A stretch of 64,000 nt of DNA from Microbispora sp. H11081 (GCF_012999535.1 NZ_JABBWV010000010.1:124001-188000), one strand, 5' to 3'. Shown: positions 42,586-51,744, counted from the first letter of the stretch. A program made the numbers and translations. The notes: generated by a model from the sequence alone, not told the origin.

Positions 42586-43899
42586 GTGCCGTACCGCCTC
42601 ACTGTGCTGGGGACCGGATACCTGGGTGCTACGCACGCGGCGTGCATGGCCGAATTGGGCTTCGAAGTGCTCGGTCTGGATGTGGACCAGAGCAAGGTCG
42701 AGCGGCTGCAACGCGGTGAGCTGCCGATCCACGAGCCCGGCCTGGAGGAGCTCCTCCGCCGCAACCTCGACTCCGGCAGGCTGCGCTTCACCACCTCGTA
42801 CGAGGAGGCCGCGAAGTTCGGCGACGTCCACTTCATCTGCGTGGGCACCCCCCAGAAGAAGGACGGGTACGCCGCCGACGTCTCCTACCTCGACGCGGTC
42901 GTCGAGTCGCTTGCCCCCTACCTCGACCGCGAGTGCCTCGTCGTGGGCAAGTCCACCGTGCCGGTCGGCACCGCCGAGCGCCTCGCGGACAAGCTCGTAC
43001 GGCTCTCGCCCGCCGGCATGCAGGTCGAGCTGGCCTGGAACCCCGAGTTCCTGCGCGAGGGCTTCGCAGTGCAGGACACGCTCCACCCCGACCGGATCGT
43101 CCTCGGGGTCGTCTCCGAGCGGGCCGAGAAGGTGCTGCGGGACGTCTACGCGCGGCTGGGCGAGGTCCCGATCGTGGTGACCGACTTCCCCACGGCCGAG
43201 CTGGTGAAGTCGGCGGCCAATGCGTTCCTGGCCACGAAGATCTCGTTCATCAACGCCATGGCCGAGGTCTGCGAGGCCGCGGGCGGCGACGTCACCCAGT
43301 TGGCGCAGGCGCTGTCGTACGACGAGCGGATCGGCGGCAGGTATCTCAACCCCGGCCTCGGCTTCGGCGGCGGCTGCCTGCCGAAGGACATCAGGGCGTT
43401 CACGGCCAGGGCCGACGAACTGGGCGCCACGAACGCGCTCGCCTTCCTCCGCGAGGTCGACGAGATCAACATGCGGCGCCGGAGCCGGACCGTCGACCTC
43501 ACCCGCGACATCCTGGGCGGGCCTTTCGAGGGCCGCAGGGTGGCGGTGCTGGGCGCGGCTTTCAAGCCCAACTCCGACGACATCCGCGACTCGCCGGCGC
43601 TCGACGTGGCCGTGAAGATCGCCGAGCAGGGAGGGCACGTCACGGTCTGCGACCCGGCCGCCCTGCCCAACGCGCGTAGGGCCTATCCCCACCTGGGGTA
43701 CGCCGAGTCGGCCATGGAGGCCGCCGAGGGGGCCGAGATCGTGCTGCTGCTCACCGAGTGGCCGGAGTTCGTCGGCCTCGACCCGGAGGAGCTGGGGGCG
43801 ACCGTCGCGGCACGCGTCATCCTCGACGGCCGCAACGCGCTGGACACGGAGAGCTGGCGGGACGCCGGTTGGGACTACCACGCCCTCGGCCGCCCCTAA
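42586..43899 (+). CDS. UDP-glucose 6-dehydrogenase
   Basis: A 437-residue NAD-dependent UDP-sugar dehydrogenase: N-terminal GTGYLGATHAACMAELG (Rossmann fold), GKSTVPVGTAERL, EFLREGFAVQD, and the catalytic Cys264 in GFGGGCLPKD. It oxidises UDP-glucose twice to UDP-glucuronate, for exopolysaccharide or wall glycans. Start GTG 42586 has GAGGGGAG 6 nt upstream; the ATG at 42547 has no such site. The gene ends 14 nt before repeat element A. Confidence 0.93.
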   Translation: MPYRLTVLGTGYLGATHAACMAELGFEVLGLDVDQSKVERLQRGELPIHEPGLEELLRRNLDSGRLRFTTSYEEAAKFGDVHFICVGTPQKKDGYAADVSYLDAVVESLAPYLDRECLVVGKSTVPVGTAERLADKLVRLSPAGMQVELAWNPEFLREGFAVQDTLHPDRIVLGVVSERAEKVLRDVYARLGEVPIVVTDFPTAELVKSAANAFLATKISFINAMAEVCEAAGGDVTQLAQALSYDERIGGRYLNPGLGFGGGCLPKDIRAFTARADELGATNALAFLREVDEINMRRRSRTVDLTRDILGGPFEGRRVAVLGAAFKPNSDDIRDSPALDVAVKIAEQGGHVTVCDPAALPNARRAYPHLGYAESAMEAAEGAEIVLLLTEWPEFVGLDPEELGATVAARVILDGRNALDTESWRDAGWDYHALGRP

Positions 43900-43912
43900 C
43901 CCTTCCCCTCCG

Positions 43913-44152
43913 GCGTGATCTTGTAGTTTGTCGCAGCGAGGGTGGCTGACCTGCGCGAACACCTCCCGTGATCTTACAGCGAAACCGCACAGCACCACGC
44001 TGACCTGCGCCCCCTCGGTTCGTGATCTTGCGATTGCAAGATCACGAACCGTGTTTCCGCAGGTCGAGCGGAACGTCTCACAATTCGCGCAAGATCACGG
44101 AGCATATTCGCGAAGGTCAGCGACTCGCGTGCGACAAACTACAAGATCACGC
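43913..44152. repeat. Inverted array of 53-nt units (element A), three units per half
   Basis: CGTGATCTTG-type cores start at 43914, 43967 and 44021. Their inverted form CAAGATCACG occurs at 44037, 44090 and 44142, giving steps of 52-54 nt. The outer 23 bp (43913-43935 and 44130-44152) are perfect inverted repeats. The centre is a perfect 16-bp hairpin (44016-44031 and 44036-44051) with a 4-nt loop. The outer units read GTGATCTTGTAGTTTGTCGC and are followed by a conserved GACCTGCG-type segment; the inner ones are degenerate. The element lies between the convergent ugd and purE genes, and its outer right copy supplies the purE stop codon. It has no coding potential. Element B (58684) has the same design. 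Confidence 0.9.
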
Positions 44153-44662
44153 GCGGGGGGCGGGGTGGAGGGTGGCGGCTTCGGCGCGGAGACGCTCGCC
44201 CTTGGCGTGCGCCTGGTCCCGCAGGGCGGCCTGGAACTCCTCCATCCGCCGCCGCAGCCCTTCGTCCGACGCCGCCAGGATTCGTACGGCGAGCAGTCCC
44301 GCGTTGCGGGCCCCGCCCACAGCGACCGTCGCCACGGGCACCCCGGCCGGCATCTGGACGATCGACAGCAGCGAGTCCATGCCGTCCAGATACTTGAGCG
44401 GCACCGGGACCCCGATCACGGGCAGCGGGGTGACCGACGCCAGCATGCCCGGCAGGTGAGCGGCGCCGCCCGCACCCGCGATGATCACCTTCAGCCCGCG
44501 CCCGGCCGCGCGGGAGCCGTACTCGATCATCTCCGTGGGCATCCGGTGCGCGGAGACCACGTCGGCTTCGAAGGACACGCCGAACTCGGCGACCGCCTCG
44601 GCGGCCAGGCGCATGACCGGCCAGTCCGAGTCGCTCCCCATGACGATCCCGACGTCAGGCAT
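44147..44662 (-). CDS. purE: N5-carboxyaminoimidazole ribonucleotide mutase PurE
   Basis: A 171-residue class I Pur[25 protein letters not shown] and [14 protein letters not shown] contain the active-site Ser, His and Gly loops. It moves the carboxyl group of N5-CAIR to CAIR in purine synthesis. It overlaps the purK 3' end by 8 nt. Its TGA lies inside the outer arm of repeat element A, so the last codons are shaped by that element. Confidence 0.95.
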   Translation of the reverse strand: MPDVGIVMGSDSDWPVMRLAAEAVAEFGVSFEADVVSAHRMPTEMIEYGSRAAGRGLKVIIAGAGGAAHLPGMLASVTPLPVIGVPVPLKYLDGMDSLLSIVQMPAGVPVATVAVGGARNAGLLAVRILAASDEGLRRRMEEFQAALRDQAHAKGERLRAEAATLHPAPRA

Positions 44663-45821
44663 CCTCAGGTCCTCTCAGGCAGGTGACGGCGTGGTGCGCG
44701 CGGGCCCTAACCTCGTCCAGGTCGGTCCCGAGGGCGGTGACGTGCCCGATCTTGCGGCCGGGCCTGACGTCCTTGCCGTAGAAGTGGATCTTGATGCCCG
44801 GGTCGTTCGCCATCACGTGCTCATACCGGGAGTACACGTCGGGGTCGGGTCCGCCGAGCAGGTTGGCCATGACGACGACCGGCGCGGTCAGCGACGGCGA
44901 TCCGAGCGGCAGGTCGAGCACGGCCCGCAGGTGCTGCTCGAACTGCGAGGTGCGGGCGCCCTCGATCGTCCAGTGGCCGCTGTTGTGGGGGCGCATGGCC
45001 AGTTCGTTGACCACGAGCCCGGACTTCGTCACGAACATCTCGACCGCGAGCAGCCCGGTCACCCCGAGGTCGCGGGCGATGGTGAGCGCGACACGCTGGG
45101 CGTCGGCCGCCTCCTCCTCGCTTATGTCGGGCGCGGGCGCGATGACCTCGACGCAGATGCCGTCCTTCTGGACCGTCTCGACCACGGGATAGCTGACGCC
45201 CTGGCCGTGCGGGGACCGGGCGACGAGCACGGCGACCTCCTGCTCGAAGGGGACGAACGCCTCGGCCAGCATCTCGACCCCGGTGGCGAGCGCCTCGCGC
45301 GCCTCGTCGGGGGTGGCGCAGACCCACACGCCCCGGCCGTCGTAGCCGCCGCGCACGGCCTTCAGCACCACCGGCCAGCCGTGCTCCCCGGCGAACGCCT
45401 CGACGCCGGAGACGTCGTCCACCCGGGCCCAGGCGGGGCAGGGCGCGCCGATCGCGGTGAGCCGCTCGCGCATGACCGCCTTGTCCTGCGCGTGGACGAG
45501 GGCGTCTGCCCCCGGGTGTACGGCGTGCCCGTCGGCGGCCAGGGCCTGGATGTGCCCGGTCGGCACGTGCTCGTGGTCGAAGGTGACGGCGTCGCACCCC
45601 TTGGCGAACTCCCGGAGGTCGTCCAGGTCGCGGTAGTCGCCGAGACGGGTGTCCACGATGACCTTGGCGGCGCTCTCGTCACGGGTGTTCGCGAGCACGC
45701 GCAGGTCGACGCCGAGCGCGATGGCGGCCTGCTGGGTCATCCTCGCGAGCTGGCCCGCGCCGACCATGCCCACCACGGGCGCGGTCACGGGCGTGTAAGG
45801 GGGAACGTTCTGGCTGTTCAC
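44655..45821 (-). CDS. purK: 5-(carboxyamino)imidazole ribonucleotide synthase PurK
   Basis: A 388-residue ATP-grasp enzyme: [20 protein letters not shown] at the N-terminus, [13 protein letters not shown] and [25 protein letters not shown] (metal/ATP binding; quoted in parts). It makes N5-CAIR from AIR, ATP and bicarbonate. With purE it forms the two-gene unit found in most bacteria. Confidence 0.95.
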   Translation of the reverse strand: MNSQNVPPYTPVTAPVVGMVGAGQLARMTQQAAIALGVDLRVLANTRDESAAKVIVDTRLGDYRDLDDLREFAKGCDAVTFDHEHVPTGHIQALAADGHAVHPGADALVHAQDKAVMRERLTAIGAPCPAWARVDDVSGVEAFAGEHGWPVVLKAVRGGYDGRGVWVCATPDEAREALATGVEMLAEAFVPFEQEVAVLVARSPHGQGVSYPVVETVQKDGICVEVIAPAPDISEEEAADAQRVALTIARDLGVTGLLAVEMFVTKSGLVVNELAMRPHNSGHWTIEGARTSQFEQHLRAVLDLPLGSPSLTAPVVVMANLLGGPDPDVYSRYEHVMANDPGIKIHFYGKDVRPGRKIGHVTALGTDLDEVRARAHHAVTCLRGPEDA

Positions 45822-45857
45822 GACTCGTCAGCCTACCTATTGCGCGGGTACGACCTG

Positions 45858-46820
45858 TCAGCCGGAGCCCTCTGTGACGTCGGCGAGCACCCGCCGCAGA
45901 CCCACGGTCGTCATGGTGTCGTCCTCCGCCACCTTGGTGGCCAGCACCACGATCTCGCTGCCGGTGAAGGACTTGGGCGTGCCGCCCGTGAAGGCGCGCA
46001 CCTCCGCGGCGCGATAGCGGGGATGGGCCAGTGAGGAGCGGCCGGAGCGCGGCTTCTGCGTGAAGACGACGCGCAGCGCGTGGAACACCAGCGACCCGCC
46101 GCCGGGCAGCGCGAGCGCGCGGGCCGGTCCCTCGATGCGGACGTCGGTGGACAGGTGGTCGGGGCGGGCCCTGCCGGGGGCGCGGACCAGTTCCGCGAGG
46201 AGGTCGCGCACGGGGTCGCCCGAGGCGAACCGCACCCCGCTGATCCCCGTCCCGTTCACTGCGGTGGGGTCGGTGAGGAAGGCCACGTGGCGGGTCGGCG
46301 CGAGGCTCGCCCCGACGGTCGCCTCCGGTTCGGCCGCCGCGTCGACGACCTCGCCCTCCACGTCGGGTGTCTTGCCCACGACGGGGATCGGCCCGGCGGC
46401 GAGCCGCCACGAGCCCTCCACTCGTACGAAGACGAGGTAGGCCGGTTTCGGCTTCCTGGCGAGCACGGCGAACCAGGGGTCGCCGTCGCCGTCCTGCCGC
46501 GCGGGCAGCAGGAACTCCGGGTCCGAGTACGCGGGCAGGGCGGGCGCGTCGAGGCCCTCGCGGGCGGCCGGGCAGACGCGGCTCCCGACGGTGCTCTCCA
46601 CACCGGTCGTGAGGTGCTCGATCTTGGCGCAGTCCTGGTCCCGCCAGGCGCCGGCGAGGTCGCCGAGGCCGTCGAAGGCCGCCCGCGCCTCGGCCGTGGT
46701 GATCTCGGCCGCCGCCGGGGACGTCTCACCTGGGCCGGCCGGGATCTCGCGCACGCCCTCGGTCCCGCACCCCGCGAGCAGGACGAGGGCGAGACCGAGG
46801 ATCGTGAATCTCCGCAACAC
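45858..46820 (-). CDS. Lipoprotein of unknown function
   Basis: A 320-residue secreted lipoprotein: MLRRFTILGLALVLLAGC18 gives a signal peptide and lipobox. The mature part has no family I recognise, but contains two similar-sized halves, with WFAVLARKPKPAYLVFVR and ALRVVFTQKPRS as beta-rich stretches. GTG 46820 is chosen for the signal peptide; GGAGG is 12 nt upstream. GTG 46832 is the alternative, though it sits too near that site. It follows purK on the same strand, 36 nt downstream of the purK start. Confidence 0.75.
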   Translation of the reverse strand: MLRRFTILGLALVLLAGCGTEGVREIPAGPGETSPAAAEITTAEARAAFDGLGDLAGAWRDQDCAKIEHLTTGVESTVGSRVCPAAREGLDAPALPAYSDPEFLLPARQDGDGDPWFAVLARKPKPAYLVFVRVEGSWRLAAGPIPVVGKTPDVEGEVVDAAAEPEATVGASLAPTRHVAFLTDPTAVNGTGISGVRFASGDPVRDLLAELVRAPGRARPDHLSTDVRIEGPARALALPGGGSLVFHALRVVFTQKPRSGRSSLAHPRYRAAEVRAFTGGTPKSFTGSEIVVLATKVAEDDTMTTVGLRRVLADVTEGSG

Positions 46821-47053
46821 GGTGAAGGCCACCCCTCCAGAACGCGCGCGTCCTCGAACGAAGTGATCCTGGTTGGGCGAGAGCGTAGTGCGAAGACCGC
46901 CCACTCATCCCAGATAGAGGGATTTTTCTTGAAATGTTCTTTGATGACCTGGGACGAAGCGGGCCAAGGTTGCGGTAAGACACCGATTTGTGCTTGCGAC
47001 CGGTAGCCTGAGAAGACCTCGCCGCCGACCATGGCCGCCGATCAGGAAGGACC

Positions 47054-47581
47054 GTGCGGGACGTGCAGCTTCTACGACGTGCCTACGAGCGGTTCGCCAC
47101 GCTCATCCACGAGTTGCTCAAGTTCGGTACGGTGGGCGCTCTCGCGTTCGTCATCGACTTCGGCGGCACCAACCTGCTGCGCTTCGGCGTCGGCCTGGGC
47201 CCGCTGACCTCGAAGGTCGTGGCCACCATCGCCGCCGCCACGTTCGCGTACGCGGGCAACCGCTTCTGGACCTACCGGCATCGCCAGCAGAGCGGCCTGG
47301 CCCGCGAGTACGTCCTGTTCTTCGTGCTGAACGGCATCGGCCTGCTGCCCTCGCTGATCACCATCGGCTTCGTGTCGTACGCGCTGGGCCTGCACGACAC
47401 GGTGAGCTACAACATCGCGCAGGCCGTCGGCCTGGTCCTCGGCACGTTGTTCCGCCTGTGGTCGTACAAGAAGTGGGTGTTCCTGGCGGTCCCCGAACTG
47501 GCGGACGAGCCCGTCGAGGGGGCCGGCGCGCGGCCCCACCCCGAGGTGAAGGCACAGGCCGACCCCGTCACCACCCGCTGA
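47054..47581 (+). CDS. GtrA-family membrane protein
   Basis: A 175-residue GtrA-like protein with four membrane helices: LLKFGTVGALAFVIDFGGTNLLRF, then FAYAGNRFWTYRHR, and a C-terminal LGTLFRLWSYKKWVF. GtrA proteins move lipid-linked sugars across the membrane for surface glycan decoration. Start GTG 47054 follows AGGAAGG. Here it could supply sugars to wall polymers, though no glycosyltransferase lies beside it. Confidence 0.9.
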   Translation: MRDVQLLRRAYERFATLIHELLKFGTVGALAFVIDFGGTNLLRFGVGLGPLTSKVVATIAAATFAYAGNRFWTYRHRQQSGLAREYVLFFVLNGIGLLPSLITIGFVSYALGLHDTVSYNIAQAVGLVLGTLFRLWSYKKWVFLAVPELADEPVEGAGARPHPEVKAQADPVTTR

Positions 47582-47605
47582 ACGCACCCCTCTGAACGTC
47601 GTCCG

Positions 47606-48874
47606 TCACGCTGGGCCGCTGACCACCCGCCGCCGGTCGCCTTCGCGGGTGTGACGTAAGAAGATGGCGAACGTCGCGGGCCGGCGCTTGACCAGCTCCA
47701 GCCGCCCGCCGTCGGCCGCGACCAGGGCACGCGCGAGGGTGAGCCCCAGGCCCGTGCCGCCTCCGCCGCTCACACTCCGCTCGAAGACCCGGTGGCCGAG
47801 CGCCTCCGGGATGCCCGGCCCCTCGTCGGCCACCTCGATCACCACAGACCTGCCCGTACTCGATGTGTTGATCGTCAGCACGCCGTCGCCGTGCTTGAGG
47901 GAGTTCTCCAGCAGGGTGGACAGCACCTGGCTGAGCCCGCCCGTCGTGCCGAGCGCGCGGAGGCCGCGGTCGCCCGCGAGCACCAGCGACCGGTGGGCCC
48001 GGCGGAACGCCGGCTCCCACTCGACGATCTGCTGCCCCACCACGTCGTCCACGTCGATCGGTCCCGCCTGGGCGTGCCGCTGCCTGCGGGCGGCGGCCAG
48101 CAGTTCGTCGATCACCGCCGTCAGCCGCTCGACCTGCACCACCGCGGCCTCGCCCTCCTCGCGGACCACCTCCGGCTGGTCGGCCGCCGCGACGATCTCC
48201 TCCAGGCGCATGCTCAGCCCGGTCAGCGGCGTACGCAGCTGGTGGGAGGCGTCGGTGGCGAACTCGCGTTCCCGCCCGAGCAGGTCGGAGATCCGTAACG
48301 CGCTGCGGTCGAGCACCTCGGCCACGAGATCCAGCTCCGGGATTCCGTACCGGTGCCTGCTGGGTCTGGCGTCGCCTGAGCCGAGCCGCTCCGCGATCCT
48401 GGTGAGATCTTGGAGCGGCAGGCTCAGGCGACGCGAGGTGACGGTCGCCAGGCCGATCGCGGCCCCGAGGGCCACGACGGCGAGCGCCATGATGAGCACC
48501 AGCCGCGCCTGGGTGTCCTGTTGGATCTGGGCCGCGTCGCGGCTGACGCGTACGTATCCGTTCTCCGAGCGCGCCTCCTCGGTCAGGTCACGGCCCGCCG
48601 GAGGAGGCGCGCCCACGACGATCGGCGGGTTCCCTCGGACGAACACCTGGAGGTATCGGTCCGGGTAGTTCCGCGCGAGCTGGTCGGGACTTATCTCCTG
48701 CCGCTGGCTCACGGAGTACTCGACTCCGAGCAGCAGCCGGTTCGCATCCGTCCTGAGCTCCTGGGCGACCTCGTCGTTGATCAGACGCACGACGACCACG
48801 CCCAGGGGCACGCCTAACAGCAGTACCGCGATGACCGCGACGAGCAGCATGGAGGAAAGCAGGCGCCGGCGCAC
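47606..48874 (-). CDS. Sensor histidine kinase
   Basis: A 422-residue membrane kinase with two transmembrane helices (about 7-30 and 122-145) flanking an extracytoplasmic sensor region of about 90 residues. A HAMP segment follows, then HisKA with the phosphorylation His in FATDASHQLRTPLTGL, and HATPase_c with NSLKHGDG, DEGPGIP and GGTGLGLTLA. It follows the OmpR-type regulator gene on the same strand, so the two form one system. The signal is unknown. Confidence 0.93.
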   Translation of the reverse strand: MRRRLLSSMLLVAVIAVLLLGVPLGVVVVRLINDEVAQELRTDANRLLLGVEYSVSQRQEISPDQLARNYPDRYLQVFVRGNPPIVVGAPPPAGRDLTEEARSENGYVRVSRDAAQIQQDTQARLVLIMALAVVALGAAIGLATVTSRRLSLPLQDLTRIAERLGSGDARPSRHRYGIPELDLVAEVLDRSALRISDLLGREREFATDASHQLRTPLTGLSMRLEEIVAAADQPEVVREEGEAAVVQVERLTAVIDELLAAARRQRHAQAGPIDVDDVVGQQIVEWEPAFRRAHRSLVLAGDRGLRALGTTGGLSQVLSTLLENSLKHGDGVLTINTSSTGRSVVIEVADEGPGIPEALGHRVFERSVSGGGGTGLGLTLARALVAADGGRLELVKRRPATFAIFLRHTREGDRRRVVSGPA

Positions 48875-48909
48875 GTGCTAGCCCCTCCCCCGCAACCGCC
48901 CCACGGCGG

Positions 48910-49578
48910 CTACTCGCGCTCGAAACGGAAGCCGACTCCGCGGACGGTCGTTATGTAGCGCGGTTTGGCCGCGTCGTCGCCTAGCTTTCGTCGCAGCCAC
49001 GAGATGTGCATGTCCAGTGTCTTGGTCGACCCCCACCAGTTGGTGTCCCACACCTCGCGCATGATCTGCTCACGCGTGACGACCTTGCCGGCGTCCCGTA
49101 CGAGCACGCGCAGCAGGTCGAACTCCTTGGTGGTCAGGTGCAGTTCCTTGTCTCCCATCCAGGCCCGGCGCGAGTCGGCGTCGATACGGACGCCTTGCAC
49201 CACCGGGGTCTCCGATGTTCCGCGCCGGAGCAGGGCCCGCACGCGGGCGAGCAACTCCGCCAGGCGGAACGGCTTGGTCACGTAGTCGTCGGCCCCGGCA
49301 TCGAGACCGACCACGGTGTCGACTTCGTCGACGCGGGCGGTGAGGATCAGGACCGGAGTCCCGTGCCCCTCCGCGCGAATCCGGCGTGCGACCTCGAGCC
49401 CGTCCATCTCTGGAAGGCCGAGGTCGAGAACAATCAGGTCGACGCCCCCCGACAAGGCCCTCTCCAGGGCCTGCGGGCCATCGGGGCTCACCTCCACCTG
49501 ATAGCCCTCCCGGCGCAGGGCACGCGCCAGGGGCTCGGATATCGAGGTGTCATCCTCGGCGAGAAGTACGCAGGTCAT
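48910..49578 (-). CDS. OmpR-family response regulator
   Basis: A 222-residue regulator: receiver domain with phospho-Asp in LIVLDLGLPEMDG (about residue 53), Thr and Lys in YVTKPF, and a C-terminal winged helix (LTTKEFDLLRVLVRDAGKVV; DMHISWLRRKLG). It is the first gene of the pair with the sensor kinase. TTGAC direct repeats upstream (49629-49656) may be its own binding sites. Confidence 0.94.
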   Translation of the reverse strand: MTCVLLAEDDTSISEPLARALRREGYQVEVSPDGPQALERALSGGVDLIVLDLGLPEMDGLEVARRIRAEGHGTPVLILTARVDEVDTVVGLDAGADDYVTKPFRLAELLARVRALLRRGTSETPVVQGVRIDADSRRAWMGDKELHLTTKEFDLLRVLVRDAGKVVTREQIMREVWDTNWWGSTKTLDMHISWLRRKLGDDAAKPRYITTVRGVGFRFERE

Positions 49579-49628
49579 GGTGCGATCGTAGGACCTTAAG
49601 CGATCGTTTCCCGGCTACAGCGCGCCTT

Positions 49629-49656
49629 TTGACTTGTCGTTGACCCATCAATTGAC
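49629..49656. promoter_or_regulatory. Three TTGAC direct repeats at 11-12 nt spacing
   Basis: TTGAC occurs at 49629, 49640 and 49652. Direct repeats with 11-nt steps are typical of OmpR/PhoP-family binding sites. They lie 51-78 nt before the regulator start, so autoregulation is possible. The remaining part of the 258-nt gap holds only the bfr terminator. Confidence 0.35.
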
Positions 49657-49767
49657 CTGGGCAAACACTGATAAATCCGGGATAGTCAGCACGGAAGCCA
49701 CGCGATCTTCTACTGCATTTTCGACCATTATCGACATCACGCGAGAAAAACGGATGAGGGCATGAAA

Positions 49768-49798
49768 AACGCCCGCCGAGTCGATGACGGCGGGCGTT
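49768..49798 (-). terminator. Rho-independent terminator of bfd-bfr
   Basis: A perfect 11-bp stem (49768-49778 with 49788-49798) has a 9-nt loop and is followed on the minus strand by a T-run. It lies 39 nt after the bfr stop. Confidence 0.85.
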
Positions 49799-49836
49799 GT
49801 CGATCTGAATTCCCGTCAGACCTCCGGTGCGGCGGC

Positions 49837-50319
49837 TCAGGAAGCCGACGGCGGCTCGGCGTACCGCTGCAGATACAGCTGCTCGCCGAGGCTCTCCAGG
49901 AGGCCGAGCTCGGTCTCCAGATAGTCGATGTGGTGCTCCTCGTCGGCCAGGATGCTCTCGAAGAGCGTCGCCGAGGTGATGTCTCCCCGCTCCCGCATCA
50001 GGGCGATCCCCGGCCGCAGCCGCTTGACCACGCCCAGCTCCAGCTCCAGGTCCGCCTGGAGCTGCTCCCTGACGGTCTGGCCGATGTGCAGCGTGTTGAG
50101 CTTCTGGTAGTTCGGCAGGCCTTCCAGGAACAGGATCCGGTCGGTGAGTTCCTCCGCGTGCCGCATCTCGTCGATCGACTCCGCCCGCGTGAGGGCGGCG
50201 AGCTTCGTATATCCCCAGTTCTCCTGTAGCTTCGCGTGCAGGAAGTACTGGTTGATGGCGGTCAGCTCGGAGGTGAGCTGCTCGTTGAGCAGCGCGATGA
50301 TCTCTTTGTCGCCCTGCAT
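49837..50319 (-). CDS. bfr: Bacterioferritin
   Basis: A 160-residue bacterioferritin. The dinuclear iron ligands E18, E51, H54, E94, E127 and H130 are all present, as is the haem-ligating M52 (ESIDEMRHAEE). It oxidises and stores iron in a 24-mer. It follows bfd by 13 nt and is probably cotranscribed from a promoter with two DtxR/IdeR-like boxes. Confidence 0.95.
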   Translation of the reverse strand: MQGDKEIIALLNEQLTSELTAINQYFLHAKLQENWGYTKLAALTRAESIDEMRHAEELTDRILFLEGLPNYQKLNTLHIGQTVREQLQADLELELGVVKRLRPGIALMRERGDITSATLFESILADEEHHIDYLETELGLLESLGEQLYLQRYAEPPSAS

Positions 50320-50332
50320 GTGCTTCCTCGAT

Positions 50333-50512
50333 CTATGCGCTGGTTACCAGGTCCTCTGACCGTTTCAGGATCGCACAGATCTTCCGGACACAAGACGCGC
50401 AGTCCCCGCCCGCGCCCGTGGCGTCCCGCACCTGGCGGGCCGTCCTCGCCCCGCCGGCGATGCAGTCGTGCACCTCGCTCTCGGTGACCGCGCGGCAGAC
50501 ACAGACGTACAT
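50333..50512 (-). CDS. bfd: Bacterioferritin-associated [2Fe-2S] ferredoxin
   Basis: A 59-residue Bfd-type ferredoxin with cluster ligands C4, C6, C38 and C41. It passes electrons to bacterioferritin to release stored iron. ATG 50512 gives the standard family start (MYVCVCRAVT); the longer frame has no support. Confidence 0.93.
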   Translation of the reverse strand: MYVCVCRAVTESEVHDCIAGGARTARQVRDATGAGGDCASCVRKICAILKRSEDLVTSA

Positions 50513-50536
50513 GGGCCGCCTCTCAGGGATCATTAG

Positions 50537-50584
50537 GAAGGTTAGGCATACCTAAGATAACCCACTCAGGTAAGGCTTGCCTAT
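50537..50584 (-). promoter_or_regulatory. Two tandem DtxR/IdeR-like iron boxes upstream of bfd-bfr
   Basis: 50537-50555 matches the 19-bp DtxR/IdeR consensus at 15 positions (GGTTAGGCATACCTAA core) and 50566-50584 at 14. Their centres are 29 bp apart. In mycobacteria, tandem boxes ahead of a ferritin gene act in iron-dependent activation (known for bfrB). The same mode is likely here. Confidence 0.8.
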
Positions 50585-50604
50585 GTGACCCGGGGCACAA
50601 AAAA

Positions 50605-50637
50605 CGGGGCGGCGCCGCTGCGCGCGGCGCCGCCCCG
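50605..50637 (-). terminator. Rho-independent terminator after the mycothiol-dependent dehydrogenase gene
   Basis: A perfect 14-bp stem (50605-50618 with 50624-50637) with a 5-nt loop is followed on the minus strand by TTTTTT. It serves the dehydrogenase gene that ends at 50649 and separates it from the bfd promoter. Confidence 0.92.
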
Positions 50638-50648
50638 CCGGATGCCCG

Positions 50649-51734
50649 TCAGAGCACCACGACCGAACGCAGCACCTCCCCGCGATGCATCTTGCCGAAG
50701 GCCTCCTCGACCTGGTCGAGACCGATGGTCTCGGTGACGAACCCGTCCAGGTCGAGCCGTCCCTGCAGGTAGAGGTCGATCAGCATGGGGAAGTCGCGGC
50801 TGGGCAGGCAGTCGCCGTACCAGGAGGACTTCAGCGCGCCGCCACGGCCGAAGACGTCGAGCAGCGGCAGTTCCAGCGTCATCTCCGGGGTCGGCACGCC
50901 GACCAGCACGACGGTCCCGGCCAGGTCACGGGCGTAGAACGCCTGCTTGTACGTCTCGGGACGGCCCACCGCCTCGATCACGACGTCGGCGCCGAACCCG
51001 CCGGTCAGGTCGCGGATCGCCTCCACCGGGTCGGCCTCGCGGGAGTTGACGGTGTGGGTGGCGCCGAAGCCGCGCGCCCAGTCGAGCTTGCGGTCGTCCA
51101 CGTCCACCGCGATGATCGTCCGGGCGCCGGCGAGGCGCGCACCCGCGATGGCCGCGTCACCCACGCCACCACAGCCGATCACCGCGACCGTGTCGCCCCG
51201 GGTGACGGCACCGGTGTTGATCGTGGCCCCCAGACCGGCCATCACGCCGCAGCCGAGCAGACCGGCGACGGCCGGCCTGGCCGCCGGGTCGACCTTCGTG
51301 CACTGCCCGGCCGCCACGAGGGTCTTCTCCAGGAAGGCCCCGATGCCGAGCGCCGGGCTGAGCACGGTGCCGTCGGCCAGCGTCATCTTCTGCGTGGCGT
51401 TGTGGGTCGCGAAGCAGTACCACGGCCGGCCGCGCAGGCAGGCGCGGCACTGCCCGCACACCGCCCGCCAGTTCAGGATCACGTAGTCGCCGGGCTCGAC
51501 CTCGGTCACGCCCTCGCCCACCGCCTCGACGACTCCCGCGGCCTCGTGGCCGAGCAGGAACGGGAAGTCGTCGTTGATGCCGCCCTCCCGGTAGTGCAGG
51601 TCGGTGTGACAGACCCCGCAGGCCTGCACGTTCACGACCGCCTCGCCCGGCCCCGGGTCCGGCACGACGACCGTCTCCAGCGTCACCGCCTCTCCCTTGC
51701 CGCGCGCCACCACACCCTGGACTTCGTACGGCAT
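50649..51734 (-). CDS. mscR: S-(hydroxymethyl)mycothiol dehydrogenase (zinc, NAD-dependent)
   Basis: A 361-residue zinc alcohol dehydrogenase. [13 protein letters not shown] has the catalytic Cys, GHEAAG the catalytic His, and [10 protein letters not shown] with GRPWYC the structural zinc Cys residues. [12 protein letters not shown] binds NAD. The motif order and spacing match mycothiol-dependent formaldehyde dehydrogenase, which also reduces S-nitrosomycothiol. GAGG 9 nt before ATG 51734 fixes the start. It lies 10 nt after the cyclase-domain gene. Confidence 0.88.
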   Translation of the reverse strand: MPYEVQGVVARGKGEAVTLETVVVPDPGPGEAVVNVQACGVCHTDLHYREGGINDDFPFLLGHEAAGVVEAVGEGVTEVEPGDYVILNWRAVCGQCRACLRGRPWYCFATHNATQKMTLADGTVLSPALGIGAFLEKTLVAAGQCTKVDPAARPAVAGLLGCGVMAGLGATINTGAVTRGDTVAVIGCGGVGDAAIAGARLAGARTIIAVDVDDRKLDWARGFGATHTVNSREADPVEAIRDLTGGFGADVVIEAVGRPETYKQAFYARDLAGTVVLVGVPTPEMTLELPLLDVFGRGGALKSSWYGDCLPSRDFPMLIDLYLQGRLDLDGFVTETIGLDQVEEAFGKMHRGEVLRSVVVL

Positions 51735-51744
51735 GTCCCGCACC

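Noticed and set aside
49582-49607. GCGATCGT direct repeat before the OmpR-type regulator
   Set aside because: The 18-nt step does not fit an OmpR-family site, and the sequence is a common GC-rich octamer.
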